From assembly GCA_036403235.1 (NCBI GenBank), contig DASWRI010000076.1, positions 62,001 to 126,000 of the forward strand: a DNA stretch of 64,000 nucleotides, read 5' to 3'. The stretch's first letter is position 1. The number at the start of each line of letters is the position of its first letter. The translations under genes and the position numbers were made by a program. The notes beneath the pieces are model-generated. The model made no database searches and was not told the DNA's origin. It saw only the letters and a program-made list of their open reading frames with translations. This DNA comes from JBGTFE01 sp036403235. Its GTDB lineage: Bacteria; Acidobacteriota; Blastocatellia; Pyrinomonadales; Pyrinomonadaceae. This document shows positions 36,917-45,970 of the stretch, piece after piece.

Positions 36917-37022
36917 ATGGACAGGATTTACAGGATAAAAAATTTGAAATCTAAAATTTCAAATTTCCAATTACAACCCTTCTTTCTCTATCTGCGTTTA
37001 TCCGCGTTCATCTGCGGTTTCA
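36917..37022. repeat. Phrase repeats forming the dacB leader
   Basis: Consecutive phrases of the intergenic type (GGATGGACAGGATTTACAGG, then TTTGAAATCTAAAATTTC, then CTGCGTTTATCCGCGTTCAT) run straight through the start codon and the signal peptide of dacB, in frame. Confidence 0.65.
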
Positions 37023-38515
37023 TTTTTCTCAGTTCCTGCTCAAGCTCGAATCAATCCAACCAAAACACGCAAATTGCCGAGACGCCGGCCTTTGAAGTTC
37101 CGACGCCGCAGATAAATCTTCTCAAGCCGCTGGCAGTTTCAAATAATCCGGACGATGTCGCGCTGGCGAAAAAAATCGACGAGCAAATCGAAAAAAGCGA
37201 GTTTGCAAACGCGCGCTGGGGCGTTTTTGTCGTTTCCTTAAAAGACGGCCGGGTGCTGGTCGCGCGCGACGCGCAGAAGCTTTTTAACCCGGCTTCGGTG
37301 CAGAAAATTCTGACTTCGACGGTCGCGCTCGATAAACTCGGCGCGGATTTTCGCTGGAAAACCGCCGTTTACGCGCAAAATAAAATCGAAGACGGCACGT
37401 TAAACGGCGATTTGATTCTCTACGGGCAGGGCGCGCCGGATTTCAGCGCGGAAGGCGTCGAAAATCTGGTCAGCCAGCTCCAGTCGAAAGGTCTTAAACG
37501 AATAAAGGGAAACGTCGTCGGCGACGAAAGCTTTTTTAAGGGCGACGAGATTGGCGAAGGCTGGAGCTGGAACGATTTGCAGTGGTATTACGGCGCGCAG
37601 GCTTCGGCGCTGACGATAAATTTCAATCAGGTGACGGTTACTCTGCAGGACGGAAAGCCGAAAACCGAGCCTTCGACCGATTACATACAATTTTCGGGTG
37701 ACGTCAAGCCCGCCGAAAACGGCGAGCCGGACGCAGTCGGCTTAAAACGCGATTTGGCCGAAAACAACGTTTACGTTTACGGCAACGGCAAAAATTTGGA
37801 CGCGCGCGTCGCGGTCGAAAATCCCGCGCTCTGGTCTGCCAAAATCTTAAGAGAAACGCTCGAAAAAAAGGGAATCGCGGTCGAAGGCGAAGCAAAATCG
37901 GCAAGCTGGAAAACGGAAAATAAAACGAGCGTCGAAAATGCGAACGAGCTGGCTGCAATCGAAAGCCAGACTCTCGGCGAAATCGTTCATAGAATGAATA
38001 AGGATTCGGTCAATCTCTTCGCCGAGCTGATTTTGCGGACGCTCGGAAAACGTTTCGGCGAGGAAGCGCCGGACGAAAATCCGCGCGGGCAGAAAACTCG
38101 CGGCGACGACGCGGCGGGCGTTGCGGTCATCAGAAAATGGCTGGCGGAAAAAGGCGTCAGCTTTCAGGAAACCGAGTCGATAAAAGACGGCTCGGGGCTT
38201 TCGCGGCTGAATTTCGTTACGCCCGAAACAATCGGCCGCGCGCTAATCGCGGCCAGCCAGATGAAAGCGTCGGAAATTTTTAGAAACTCGCTGCCGAGCG
38301 CCGGAACCGACGGAACTCTGCGCGGCCGGCTGGGAAACGCGCGGGGGCGCATTTTAGGAAAAACCGGCTCGATAACCTACGTCAACTCGCTCGCCGGATA
38401 CGCCAAAAACGAGCGCGAAACGCTCGCCTTCGTCATTTTGTGCAACAACGAAACGCGCCGCGCCGACAGCTCGATTTTAATCGACGCAATCGCGACGAGC
38501 TTAGTAGGGAATTAA
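36917..38515 (+). CDS. dacB: D-alanyl-D-alanine carboxypeptidase/endopeptidase (PBP4, peptidase S13)
   Basis: A 532-residue lipoprotein peptidoglycan hydrolase of family S13. SxxK is in FNPASVQKILTST near residue 130. SxN is in NKDSVNLFAELILR. KTG is in LGKTGSITYVNSLAGY. The long insert between SxxK and SxN is typical of PBP4. A lipobox (FLSSC) near residue 41 follows a leader that is encoded largely by a phrase repeat (36920-37020), so the export signal is repeat-derived. It acts on cross-links in the periplasm. Confidence 0.92.
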   Translation: MDRIYRIKNLKSKISNFQLQPFFLYLRLSAFICGFIFLSSCSSSNQSNQNTQIAETPAFEVPTPQINLLKPLAVSNNPDDVALAKKIDEQIEKSEFANARWGVFVVSLKDGRVLVARDAQKLFNPASVQKILTSTVALDKLGADFRWKTAVYAQNKIEDGTLNGDLILYGQGAPDFSAEGVENLVSQLQSKGLKRIKGNVVGDESFFKGDEIGEGWSWNDLQWYYGAQASALTINFNQVTVTLQDGKPKTEPSTDYIQFSGDVKPAENGEPDAVGLKRDLAENNVYVYGNGKNLDARVAVENPALWSAKILRETLEKKGIAVEGEAKSASWKTENKTSVENANELAAIESQTLGEIVHRMNKDSVNLFAELILRTLGKRFGEEAPDENPRGQKTRGDDAAGVAVIRKWLAEKGVSFQETESIKDGSGLSRLNFVTPETIGRALIAASQMKASEIFRNSLPSAGTDGTLRGRLGNARGRILGKTGSITYVNSLAGYAKNERETLAFVILCNNETRRADSSILIDAIATSLVGN

Positions 38516-38517
38516 TC

Positions 38518-38572
38518 ACGGAGACACAGAGAAAATTATTAAAAATCTCTGTGTCTTCGCGTCTTTGTGGTG
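38518..38572. repeat. Perfect palindrome between dacB and a convergent small gene
   Basis: AGACACAGAGA at 38522-38532 and TCTCTGTGTCT at 38546-38556 pair exactly, with weaker pairing outward (CACGG/TCTTTGTGGTG). It uses the CACAGAG phrase and may terminate transcription in both directions. Confidence 0.65.
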
Positions 38573-38576
38573 AACA

Positions 38577-38774
38577 TCATCTTATAAAAACGCCGAGAAA
38601 GAAAAACAGCCAGAACAAAATCATCACAAAAAGCGGGACGATTGTCATCATCAAAAGACAGCCGAGATTTGCCCACGATTCCTGATTCCAGGTATAAGGT
38701 TCGGGGCAGTGCGGGCAAAATTCCTTTTCCGCCAGAAACGGGCGTTTGCACGTCGGGCAGAGCTTGATTTCCAC
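38577..38774 (-). CDS. Small membrane protein with zinc ribbon
   Basis: A 65-residue protein. The N-terminal zinc-ribbon knuckles are LCPTCKRPF and FCPHCPEPY. One C-terminal hydrophobic segment (LGCLLMMTIVPLFVMILFWL) follows. Function is unknown. It is isolated on the minus strand between two plus-strand genes. Confidence 0.7.
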   Translation of the reverse strand: MEIKLCPTCKRPFLAEKEFCPHCPEPYTWNQESWANLGCLLMMTIVPLFVMILFWLFFFLGVFIR

Positions 38775-38934
38775 AAATTCAGAATATCAAAAAAAAGGAT
38801 AAAAACAGCAAGCATTTTTGACGCAAACGGTCGAATAAAAAAATGTTTGACTTTAGCGAGCGATTGCGGTTATGTTTATCCAAATCAGGCAGTTCAAAAA
38901 TCATCTTTCAGCTTTTTCCCAAAAGGTTCAAAAT

Positions 38935-40725
38935 ATGTCAAAAGCAAACGAAAAACCGGAGATGGTCGACTGGTACGACCCGCGCCAGCTTCTCGATACG
39001 GCGAGAAAAACGTTTATCTCGACGACCATCGGCGAAAATGCCGACCCGCGTCTGGTGGCGGCATCTTCGACGACCAAAAAAATCTTCGATTACACGTTTG
39101 AACTCGAAAAAAGCGGCGACGATTTTACGCCGGACGAAGCGAGGCCGAGAGATGAAATCTGGATTGATTACGCGGCGGACGTCGGCGACGGCTTTAACTC
39201 GACTTATTCGGTGGCGTATCATCTCGCGCAACGTGAATTGGAAGCTGCGGGCCTCGAAAATCCGCTCAAGCGCGGCGAAATTTTGATTCTCGGCGGCGAC
39301 GCCGTTTACCCGACGGCGATGGTCGAGCAGTACACAAAAAAATTAGTCACGCCGTACCGGATGGCTTTTGCGTCGAGCAGCCCGCAAGTCGCAAATCAAA
39401 CCGACGAAGCGGATTTAAGCGAAGAGCCGCATATTTTCGCGCTTCCGGGCAATCACGACTGGTATGACAGTCTGGTCGCCTTTCAAAGAATTTTCTGCAC
39501 TCACTTTTACAACAATCGACTGTTTGCGGGCGGCTGGCGAACGCGTCAGGAAATAAGCTACTGGTCGCTCAAGCTGCCGCATAAATGGTGGCTCGTCGGC
39601 GTCGATTTGCAGCTTTCGCACAACGTCGACGTCAAACAGCTCGAATATCTCGAATTCGTTATCAAAAAAATGGAAGCGGGCGACAAAATGATTTTATGCG
39701 TTCCCGAACCTTACTGGGTCAAGGCGATAAAATATCAGGATTTAACCGACGTTTTCGAGGAAAAAGAAGAAAGTGTCGAGCGGCTCGAAAAACTTTTGAG
39801 AGACCAGCAGGTCGAGATAAAAATATATCTCGCCGGAGATTTGCATCATTACCGGCGGTTTGAAGCGGGCGACGGAAGCCGTGTGCAGAAAATCACTTCG
39901 GGCGGCGGCGGCGCGTTTCTGCATCCGACGCACGATTTCGATTTTACGAAAAGAGACAAAAAAAATAAGTCGAAAGGCTTTAACTGGCAGAAAAATTACC
40001 CGTCGGCCAAAAAATCAAGGACTTTGGACTGGCAGAACCTTTTTCTGTTTGGCTGGTACAATAAAACTTTCGGCATTTTAACCGCCATTTTGTATGCCTT
40101 TCTGGCCTGGCTTGTGCACGGCCGGGTCGAAGGCGCGCTGACCTTTAGAAAAGCTTTCGACGTGACGCTCATTCAGCTCGTCGACCAGCCGCTCGCGACG
40201 CTCGTCATCGTCCTGCTTTTGCTCGCGCTCGGATTTTTTACCGATACGAATTCAAAAATTTATAAATGGGTGGCGGCGATTCTGCACGGCTTTGTTCATC
40301 TGGGCGCGATTTTCGTGCTCGGCTGGCTCGGCTATTACGTCAGTCTGCTGGTGACGGGAAAAGAATCCATCGAGCCCTTTCATTTTACTGATAATTTAAT
40401 CTGGTTCGTCTCTGTCGTCGCCGTTTCGCTAATCGGCGGGTATTTTATCGGCTCTTTGATTATGGGAATGTATCTGTTTGTCTCGCTCCACATTTTCGGG
40501 AGGCACGACAACGAGGCTTTTTCCGCGCTCAAAATCGAGGATTACAAAAATTTCCTGCGCCTGCACATCGACCGCGCCGGTGCTTTGACGATTTACCCGA
40601 TAAAGCTCGAAAAAGTCGCCCGCAAATGGAATGAAGTCCTGGACGCAAACGGAAAAATCTCATACTACGCGCCGAAAGGCGGCACGAAACCCGAATTGAT
40701 AGAAAAAATTCCGACGATAATTTAG
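38935..40725 (+). CDS. Metallophosphoesterase with C-terminal membrane domain
   Basis: A 596-residue protein. The N-terminal ~330 residues hold a calcineurin-like phosphoesterase fold with ILGGDAVYPTAM, the metal motif LPGNHDWYDSL and a late IYLAGDLHHYRRF with the final histidines. The C-terminal part has about five hydrophobic helices starting around residue 375 (YNKTFGILTAILYAFLAWLV). The substrate is unknown. I chose the ATG at 38935 (MSKANEK) because upstream codons show no family-like sequence. Confidence 0.83.
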   Translation: MSKANEKPEMVDWYDPRQLLDTARKTFISTTIGENADPRLVAASSTTKKIFDYTFELEKSGDDFTPDEARPRDEIWIDYAADVGDGFNSTYSVAYHLAQRELEAAGLENPLKRGEILILGGDAVYPTAMVEQYTKKLVTPYRMAFASSSPQVANQTDEADLSEEPHIFALPGNHDWYDSLVAFQRIFCTHFYNNRLFAGGWRTRQEISYWSLKLPHKWWLVGVDLQLSHNVDVKQLEYLEFVIKKMEAGDKMILCVPEPYWVKAIKYQDLTDVFEEKEESVERLEKLLRDQQVEIKIYLAGDLHHYRRFEAGDGSRVQKITSGGGGAFLHPTHDFDFTKRDKKNKSKGFNWQKNYPSAKKSRTLDWQNLFLFGWYNKTFGILTAILYAFLAWLVHGRVEGALTFRKAFDVTLIQLVDQPLATLVIVLLLLALGFFTDTNSKIYKWVAAILHGFVHLGAIFVLGWLGYYVSLLVTGKESIEPFHFTDNLIWFVSVVAVSLIGGYFIGSLIMGMYLFVSLHIFGRHDNEAFSALKIEDYKNFLRLHIDRAGALTIYPIKLEKVARKWNEVLDANGKISYYAPKGGTKPELIEKIPTII

Positions 40726-40726
40726 A

Positions 40727-40800
40727 AAAATGGAAAATGGAAAATAAGTAGCCGAAATTTTTCATTTTCCATTATCAGTTTTCCATTTTCCATTTTTTCG
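40727..40800. repeat. Phrase palindrome of GGAAAAT units
   Basis: AAAATGGAAAATGGAAAATA on the left is mirrored by CATTTTCC, TTTTCCATTTTCCATTTT on the right, with AGTAGCCGAAA in the middle. These are tandem 8-base units (TGGAAAAT-like) in inverted arrangement. The element lies between the phosphoesterase and tdk. Confidence 0.75.
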
Positions 40801-40855
40801 TGATAATCTTTTTTTCCTTTCAAAAATTACAAAAAAGGAATTTTACGATTGATTT

Positions 40856-41476
40856 ATGGTTGAAGAATTTGCGTTCGACAATACGGAAGAACGCCGAAAA
40901 ACGCGTCAGAACGGCGCGGGTTGGATAGAAGTTATCGTCGGCTCGATGTTTTCGGGCAAATCCGAAGAATTGATTCGACGCCTCAGACGCGCGCAGATTG
41001 CGCGGCAAAAAGTGCAGGTTTTCAAGCCGAAAATCGACAATCGCTACTCGATTGAACAAATCGCGTCGCATTCGGGAATGACGCACGTTTCGCATCCGGT
41101 GATGACCGCCGCCGAGATGATGGCGCAGATGGAAGCCGACACGCAGGTCGTCGGCATCGACGAGGGACAATTTTTCGATATGGCGATTATCGAAGCGGCC
41201 AACGAGCTGGCCAACAGCGGCAAACGCGTGATTATCGCCGGACTCGACCAGGATTATCTCGGCCGGCCGTTCGAGCCGATGCCGCAGCTTTTATCAATCG
41301 CCGAATTTATCACAAAAGCGCACGCCATCTGCGTCAAATGCGGCGCGACCGCCAATTATTCGCAAAGAACGTCCGAGTCGACCGAGCGCGTCGAGGTCGG
41401 AGCAAGCGACAAATACGAGGCGCGCTGCCGCAGATGCTTTGTCGCGCACGCCGACGCGCCGACCGTTCACGACTAA
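40856..41476 (+). CDS. tdk: Thymidine kinase
   Basis: A 206-residue type II thymidine kinase of the pyrimidine salvage pathway. The P-loop is GSMFSGKSEEL near residue 31. VVGIDEGQFFD carries the catalytic Glu, and AGLDQDYLGRPF is the lasso-domain start. The zinc site is seen as CVKCGATANYSQR and CRRCF, with the conserved final His nearby. Confidence 0.94.
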   Translation: MVEEFAFDNTEERRKTRQNGAGWIEVIVGSMFSGKSEELIRRLRRAQIARQKVQVFKPKIDNRYSIEQIASHSGMTHVSHPVMTAAEMMAQMEADTQVVGIDEGQFFDMAIIEAANELANSGKRVIIAGLDQDYLGRPFEPMPQLLSIAEFITKAHAICVKCGATANYSQRTSESTERVEVGASDKYEARCRRCFVAHADAPTVHD

Positions 41477-41548
41477 AAAAGTGAAAAGTGAAAGCTGAAA
41501 AGTTGAAGAAATAAATTTTCTTAACGCGCGGCTGCTAAAAACAATAAC

Positions 41549-41995
41549 TTACTTTTTGGAGAACAAAGTTTTCGGATACGGAATTGCTAAATCAGGCATT
41601 TCTCCGGGCGCGAAATATTTTATCTCGGAAATTTCGCCGTCACGCGCCGCTAATTCGCCGCGCAGAATTTCGCATTCGAATACGACGATAAAATATTCGA
41701 CTTCGTCGCCGTTTGCGTAAACATATCGAAAATTTTTTCCGCCGAAGACGCCCGCAACGCTTTTTATCTTAACGATTAAATTCGTTTCCTCGAAAACTTC
41801 TCTTAAAACGGCCTCTTCTGGCGTTTCGCCTAAATCAATCGCGCCCGCCGGCAAGCCCCAACAATCTGCACTCGCGCTTTTTACGAGCAAAACGTGTCCA
41901 CGTTCGTCGCGTATAATCGCCGCCGCGCTCGGAATTTGCAGGATTTCGTTTCCGATTTTTTCGCGCAAAGCTTTTAGATATTGAGAAATCGGCAT
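41549..41995 (-). CDS. NUDIX hydrolase
   Basis: A 148-residue NUDIX protein with the Nudix box AIDLGETPEEAVLREVFEET. The N-terminus (MPISQYLKALREKIGNEILQ) matches the group with ADP-ribose or Ap4A-like substrates. The substrate is unresolved. It is unrelated by context to the other NUDIX gene at 28046. Confidence 0.87.
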   Translation of the reverse strand: MPISQYLKALREKIGNEILQIPSAAAIIRDERGHVLLVKSASADCWGLPAGAIDLGETPEEAVLREVFEETNLIVKIKSVAGVFGGKNFRYVYANGDEVEYFIVVFECEILRGELAARDGEISEIKYFAPGEMPDLAIPYPKTLFSKK

Positions 41996-42060
41996 AACTA
42001 AAAATTCCGCGCGGATTCGTATTTATCGGCTTGCGAGGTGTTATCGATTTCAAATACGCA

Positions 42061-42537
42061 CTACTGTCTTTGATTTTCGTATGCTTTATTCGCCGCTTTG
42101 CCGGAAAAATCTCTTTCAAAAACGGCGACGCCGAAGAGTAAAGTTATCGTTATGATTGCTCCGAGAAGCGAGATTCCGACGACGCGCCACCAGCTGTAAA
42201 TTTTTCCGCCCGTCCTGATATGCGTGTCTATTTTTTCGCCCTGCGCGTATCGAACCAGAAAAAACGTAATCCAGGCGATGATGACCGGAAAAACCATGTT
42301 CGGTATTTTTACCAGCTGCGGAATAAAAAAAGCGCCGCCGAAGAGCATTATCGTCGCGATGACGGCGAAAGCCCAGGTTCTCCAGATTTTTGCGCGCTCG
42401 CCGAACGCCCTGAAATTTTCGGCCGCTAGAAAGCCCCCGACGAGCGGGCCGCCGAGAAAAGTTCCGACCGAGATTGCTTTGTCCGCGTAAATTTTGTGCG
42501 GCTTGATACGATTTTCTAAAATAATTTCTTTTTCCAT
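42061..42537 (-). CDS. Multi-pass membrane protein of unknown function
   Basis: A 158-residue protein with four hydrophobic segments (around residues 22-38, 50-70, 78-96 and 115-138), such as FAVIATIMLFGGAFFIPQLV and VVGISLLGAIITITLLFGV. I do not recognise a family. The ATG at 42537 was chosen because the upstream extension to 42600 runs into the GNAT gene. It lies 1 base from that gene's stop and is probably co-transcribed. Confidence 0.7.
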   Translation of the reverse strand: MEKEIILENRIKPHKIYADKAISVGTFLGGPLVGGFLAAENFRAFGERAKIWRTWAFAVIATIMLFGGAFFIPQLVKIPNMVFPVIIAWITFFLVRYAQGEKIDTHIRTGGKIYSWWRVVGISLLGAIITITLLFGVAVFERDFSGKAANKAYENQRQ

Positions 42538-42538
42538 T

Positions 42539-43354
42539 TCAATCTTTGAGCATCCATTTCGTTCGCGTGTAGGCGATGCGAAAGCCGTTTTTTTCGGCAT
42601 TGCGCTGTGACTGGCTGCCGGGCAGCGCGCCCATCATCGCGATTTTACAGCCGCATTCGGCGGCAAAACGCAGGCGCGCGTCGAGCAGTGCCGTCTGGCC
42701 GCCGCGCTTTCTTTCTGCAGGAACGGTGCTCGCGCCCGCCATAAGCGCAACGTCTTCGTGTATGAAAAGCATTCCGGCGGAAATCGCTTCGTCTTCAAAT
42801 TCAGCCAGAAAAGGAAATCCCCCCTTCGTGCGCGCGCTGATTTGCCCGAAATCAAGCATAAAATCGGCTAAACCCTCGGCTTCGGTCGCCCATCCGCCCG
42901 CCGAAACGCGCGCCCAGAGGCTTTCTTCACCCGCTTCGGCGATTCTCGTTTTAATCAGCGGATTCAAATTTAATTCGAGATTGGTTTCGCCCGTCAGAGC
43001 CAGATACATGACGCTCGACATTTCAACCGGCGCATAACCGCGCCCGACGAGCAGGCTCAAAATCGAAACGTCGGCGAGCGGGCTGACTTCGTGAAAAACC
43101 GGCGCGCCGCGCTCTTTGAAAAACGCTTCGAGCGCGTCGAGAATTTCTTCGTCCGCATCTTCAAACATGCCGAGCCCGAAAGTCTGCGTGCAGGGCGATT
43201 GAACGCCGTCGAACATCGCAAAAGCGCCGCCCGCGCGCGTCCAGCACGCGCCGCTCGCGGGCGACAAGGCCGCGCGCGACTCGACAAACGCCGCGTTGCT
43301 CTGCGCTTCGGTCAGCTCGATTTTTTGCGATAAATTGCGGTCGGAAAAAATCAT
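42539..43354 (-). CDS. GNAT family N-acetyltransferase
   Basis: A 271-residue protein with a C-terminal GNAT domain. The acetyl-CoA motif is MAGASTVPAERKRGGQTALL near residue 215, and the end carries SQRNAEKNGFRIAYTRTKW. The N-terminal half (AFAMFDGVQSPCTQTFGLGM) matches acidobacterial two-part GNAT proteins. The start was set to 43354 because the upstream 20 codons are made of the AATTGGTA repeat. Confidence 0.85.
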   Translation of the reverse strand: MIFSDRNLSQKIELTEAQSNAAFVESRAALSPASGACWTRAGGAFAMFDGVQSPCTQTFGLGMFEDADEEILDALEAFFKERGAPVFHEVSPLADVSILSLLVGRGYAPVEMSSVMYLALTGETNLELNLNPLIKTRIAEAGEESLWARVSAGGWATEAEGLADFMLDFGQISARTKGGFPFLAEFEDEAISAGMLFIHEDVALMAGASTVPAERKRGGQTALLDARLRFAAECGCKIAMMGALPGSQSQRNAEKNGFRIAYTRTKWMLKD

Positions 43355-43364
43355 TTTCGTTAAA

Positions 43365-43432
43365 AATAATTGGTAACAGGTAATAAGCTCGAAAGAACTA
43401 TTATCTATTACCAATTACCAATTACCAATTGT
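43365..43432. repeat. Phrase palindrome of ATTGGTAA units
   Basis: ATTGGTAACAGGTAATAA on the left is answered by TTATCTATTACCAATTACCA on the right, ending with a third ACCAATT copy. This is a tandem 7-8-base unit in inverted orientation, in the gap between two minus-strand genes. Confidence 0.75.
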
Positions 43433-43440
43433 CTTTTTAC

Positions 43441-43872
43441 TTATTCAAGATTCGCCGTTTTGCTCATCGCGCCGAGCACCAGGCCGATGACCGCGCCGGC
43501 GACCGCACCGATGACGGTTACAATCAGTATATCCACAATTACCGGAACATAGCTTTTATATAAATTCATAAAAGCCATTTGTTGAAAACCGAGAGCGATG
43601 CCTATCGGCAGCATAATCAGCACGCCACCCTTGATGCCGCCCGCAAGATTTCTGATGTTTGCCCAGCGGTCGAAAACAAATGCGATGAGCCACGCGAACG
43701 CCAAATTAAACAAAAGCAGCGAAATCCAGTCGGGCGGCGTTTTTTCAAGCCCGGCGTAAATTATCATATTCGCCTTAAAATAATTCGCCAGAAGCACTCC
43801 GAAAAGCAGCCAGCCAACCAGAGTCATCGTGATACCGCCGACGAGCGTCGCCGCTAAAACTCTTATATTCAT
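43441..43872 (-). CDS. Conserved-looking four-helix membrane protein
   Basis: A 143-residue protein with four hydrophobic helices (residues ~7-28, 50-68, 82-100 and 112-135). The start MNIRVLAATLVGGITMTLVG and glycine-rich last helix (VIGAVAGAVIGLVLGAM) resemble DUF1761-type small membrane proteins, without certainty. The ATG at 43872 has an AAGGAG ribosome site. Confidence 0.72.
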   Translation of the reverse strand: MNIRVLAATLVGGITMTLVGWLLFGVLLANYFKANMIIYAGLEKTPPDWISLLLFNLAFAWLIAFVFDRWANIRNLAGGIKGGVLIMLPIGIALGFQQMAFMNLYKSYVPVIVDILIVTVIGAVAGAVIGLVLGAMSKTANLE

Positions 43873-44009
43873 ACACTTCTCCTTAAGAAAGTTGTCGTTG
43901 ATGATAAAGCCGGAATTAAAATGAATTATGAATAAACAAGCGAAAAATATACCCTTTTTTGAGGATTGTCAAATTTTTGAGCGCGCGTCGCAAATGCTTA
44001 AATAAAAAA

Positions 44010-45845
44010 TTATTTTTGCGATAAGGCGCGCTGTCTTTCGAAGTGCTCGAAAATCTGTTTCGCCGCCTTTACGCCGACGAAAGGCGCGAGCTCTTCGATT
44101 GACGTTTTCGCTATTCTTTCAATCGAGCCGAAGTTTCTCAATAATTTCATTTTGCGTTTTTCGGCGACGCCCGGAATGGCGGTCAGCTCGGATGTGAAAT
44201 CGCGCATCTCGCGGCGTTTACGGTGATATTGAAGTGCCGTCCGGTGCGTTTCGTCGCGGATTTGCTGGACGAGACGAAAGGCGGCGGAGTTTGATTCGAA
44301 ATAAATCGGCCGGTCTTCGTAGCCGTAGCGCAGGAGATGCGAAATTTCGTTGTGTCGTTTCGGCGGTTTGACAAGTCCGACGAGCGTTATCGCTTCCAAA
44401 TCGAGCGCCTTCATCGCGGCGGCGGCCGCCGAAAGCTGTCCTTTTCCGCCGTCGATAAAGATTAACTGCGGCAGCGGTTTGTCTTCGTTCAAAAGGCGTT
44501 TGTAGCGGCGAAAAACGGCTTCGTTCATCGATGCAAAATCGTTTGCGCCCTCGACCGTTTTGATAATAAAGCGTCGATATTCGGCCCGGCTCGGCTTGCC
44601 GTTTTGATAGACGACGATGCCCGCGACGTTTTCCGCGCCGGAGATGTTCGATATGTCGAACGATTCGATGCGCTCGGGGAAATGCGGAAGCTCGAGAATT
44701 TCCTGCAAATCGCCGAGTATTTTTTCGGTTTCGGGCTTGAGCACGCGAAAACGCTGCTCGAAGGCGATTTTCGCGTTGTTTTCGACGAGCTCGACCAGTT
44801 CGCGCTTCTGCCCGCGTTTCGGGTCGAGAATTTTCACGCGGCGGCCGCGACGTTCGGTCAAAGCCTTTTCGAGCGTCGCGCGGTCTTCAAAATCCTGCGG
44901 GACATGAATTTCGAGCGGCACGTAATCGGTCGAGTAATACTGCGCCAGAACTTCGCTTAAGAATTTGGAAGCGTCGAAATTTTCGGCGTCCAAATCTTCC
45001 CAGAAAAACTCGCGGCGCCCGACGATTTTGCCTTCGCGCATCGTGAATAATTGAAGCGCGAGAAGCTGGTTTTCGCGATAAAAACCGAGAATATCGACAT
45101 CGCGGTCGGCCGTCAAAGCCATTTTCTGCTTTTCGCCGAGCTCGAGCACGGTTTTGTGCAAATCGCGGTATTTGGCGGCCAGCTCGTATTTTTGATTTTC
45201 GGCAAAATGCCACATTCTTCGTTCGAGCTCGTCGGCGAGCTCCTTGTTTTTGCCTTCGAGCAGAAGCTTTACGTCGCGCGCGGCCTCGGCGTATTCGTCG
45301 GCTTTGCAGAGCTCCTTGACGCACGGCGCGAGACATCTTTTGAGATGAAATTCGAGGCACGGGCGCGGCAGTTTTCCGTCGATTTCGATGTCGCAGGTGC
45401 GCAGCTGAAACGCTCGATTGATTAAATCGAGCGTTCGGCGCGCGAGCGCGGCCGGCAGAAAAGGGCCATAATAGCTGGCGCCGTCGCGCAAAATTTTTCG
45501 GGTGATGACAACTTTCGGAAACGGCTCGTTGGTCATTTTCAGATGCGGGTAGGATTTGTCGTCTTTCAGGAGAATATTAAAGCGCGGCTTGTGTTTTTTG
45601 ATGAGATTCGATTCCAGCACGAGCGCTTCGACTTCCGAATCGACGACGATAAATTCAAAATCAGCAATGCGTTTGACCAGCTCGCGCGTTTTCGGGTCCA
45701 TATTGCGCGACGATTGAAAATACTGCCGCACGCGGTTTTTCAAATTTTTCGCCTTGCCGACATAGATGATTTTGCCGTCGGCGTTTTTGTGAATGTAAAC
45801 GCCGGGCGAGACGGGCAGATTTTTGAGCTTTTCGTCCAAAGTCAT
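44010..45845 (-). CDS. uvrC: Excinuclease ABC subunit C
   Basis: A 611-residue nucleotide-excision repair nuclease. The GIY-YIG domain begins SPGVYIHKNADGKIIYVGKA. A UVR motif (ELADELERRMWHFAENQKYE) is near residue 205. The RNase H-like endonuclease domain has ESFDISNISGAENVAGIVVY and QLIFIDGGKGQLSAA. A C-terminal helix-hairpin-helix part (LTAIPGVAEKRKMKLLRNFG) completes it. Confidence 0.95.
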   Translation of the reverse strand: MTLDEKLKNLPVSPGVYIHKNADGKIIYVGKAKNLKNRVRQYFQSSRNMDPKTRELVKRIADFEFIVVDSEVEALVLESNLIKKHKPRFNILLKDDKSYPHLKMTNEPFPKVVITRKILRDGASYYGPFLPAALARRTLDLINRAFQLRTCDIEIDGKLPRPCLEFHLKRCLAPCVKELCKADEYAEAARDVKLLLEGKNKELADELERRMWHFAENQKYELAAKYRDLHKTVLELGEKQKMALTADRDVDILGFYRENQLLALQLFTMREGKIVGRREFFWEDLDAENFDASKFLSEVLAQYYSTDYVPLEIHVPQDFEDRATLEKALTERRGRRVKILDPKRGQKRELVELVENNAKIAFEQRFRVLKPETEKILGDLQEILELPHFPERIESFDISNISGAENVAGIVVYQNGKPSRAEYRRFIIKTVEGANDFASMNEAVFRRYKRLLNEDKPLPQLIFIDGGKGQLSAAAAAMKALDLEAITLVGLVKPPKRHNEISHLLRYGYEDRPIYFESNSAAFRLVQQIRDETHRTALQYHRKRREMRDFTSELTAIPGVAEKRKMKLLRNFGSIERIAKTSIEELAPFVGVKAAKQIFEHFERQRALSQK

Positions 45846-45970
45846 TAAGAAAAGTTTAACGCAAAGATGTAGGGAAATGGAAAACGGAAAATGGAAAATG
45901 GAAAATGCGGTTTTAGGAAAATTTCGTTTTCCGTTGCGTTCTTTGCGTCTTTGCGCGAAACTTCTTTTTT
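45846..45970. repeat. Mixed phrase palindrome between uvrC and the Sua5 gene
   Basis: The outer arms are AACGCAAAGATG and TTGCGTTCTTTGCGTCTTTG. The inner arms are GGAAAACGGAAAATGG and TTTCGTTTTCCG. Two different phrase classes are nested in one element in the divergent promoter region. Confidence 0.65.
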
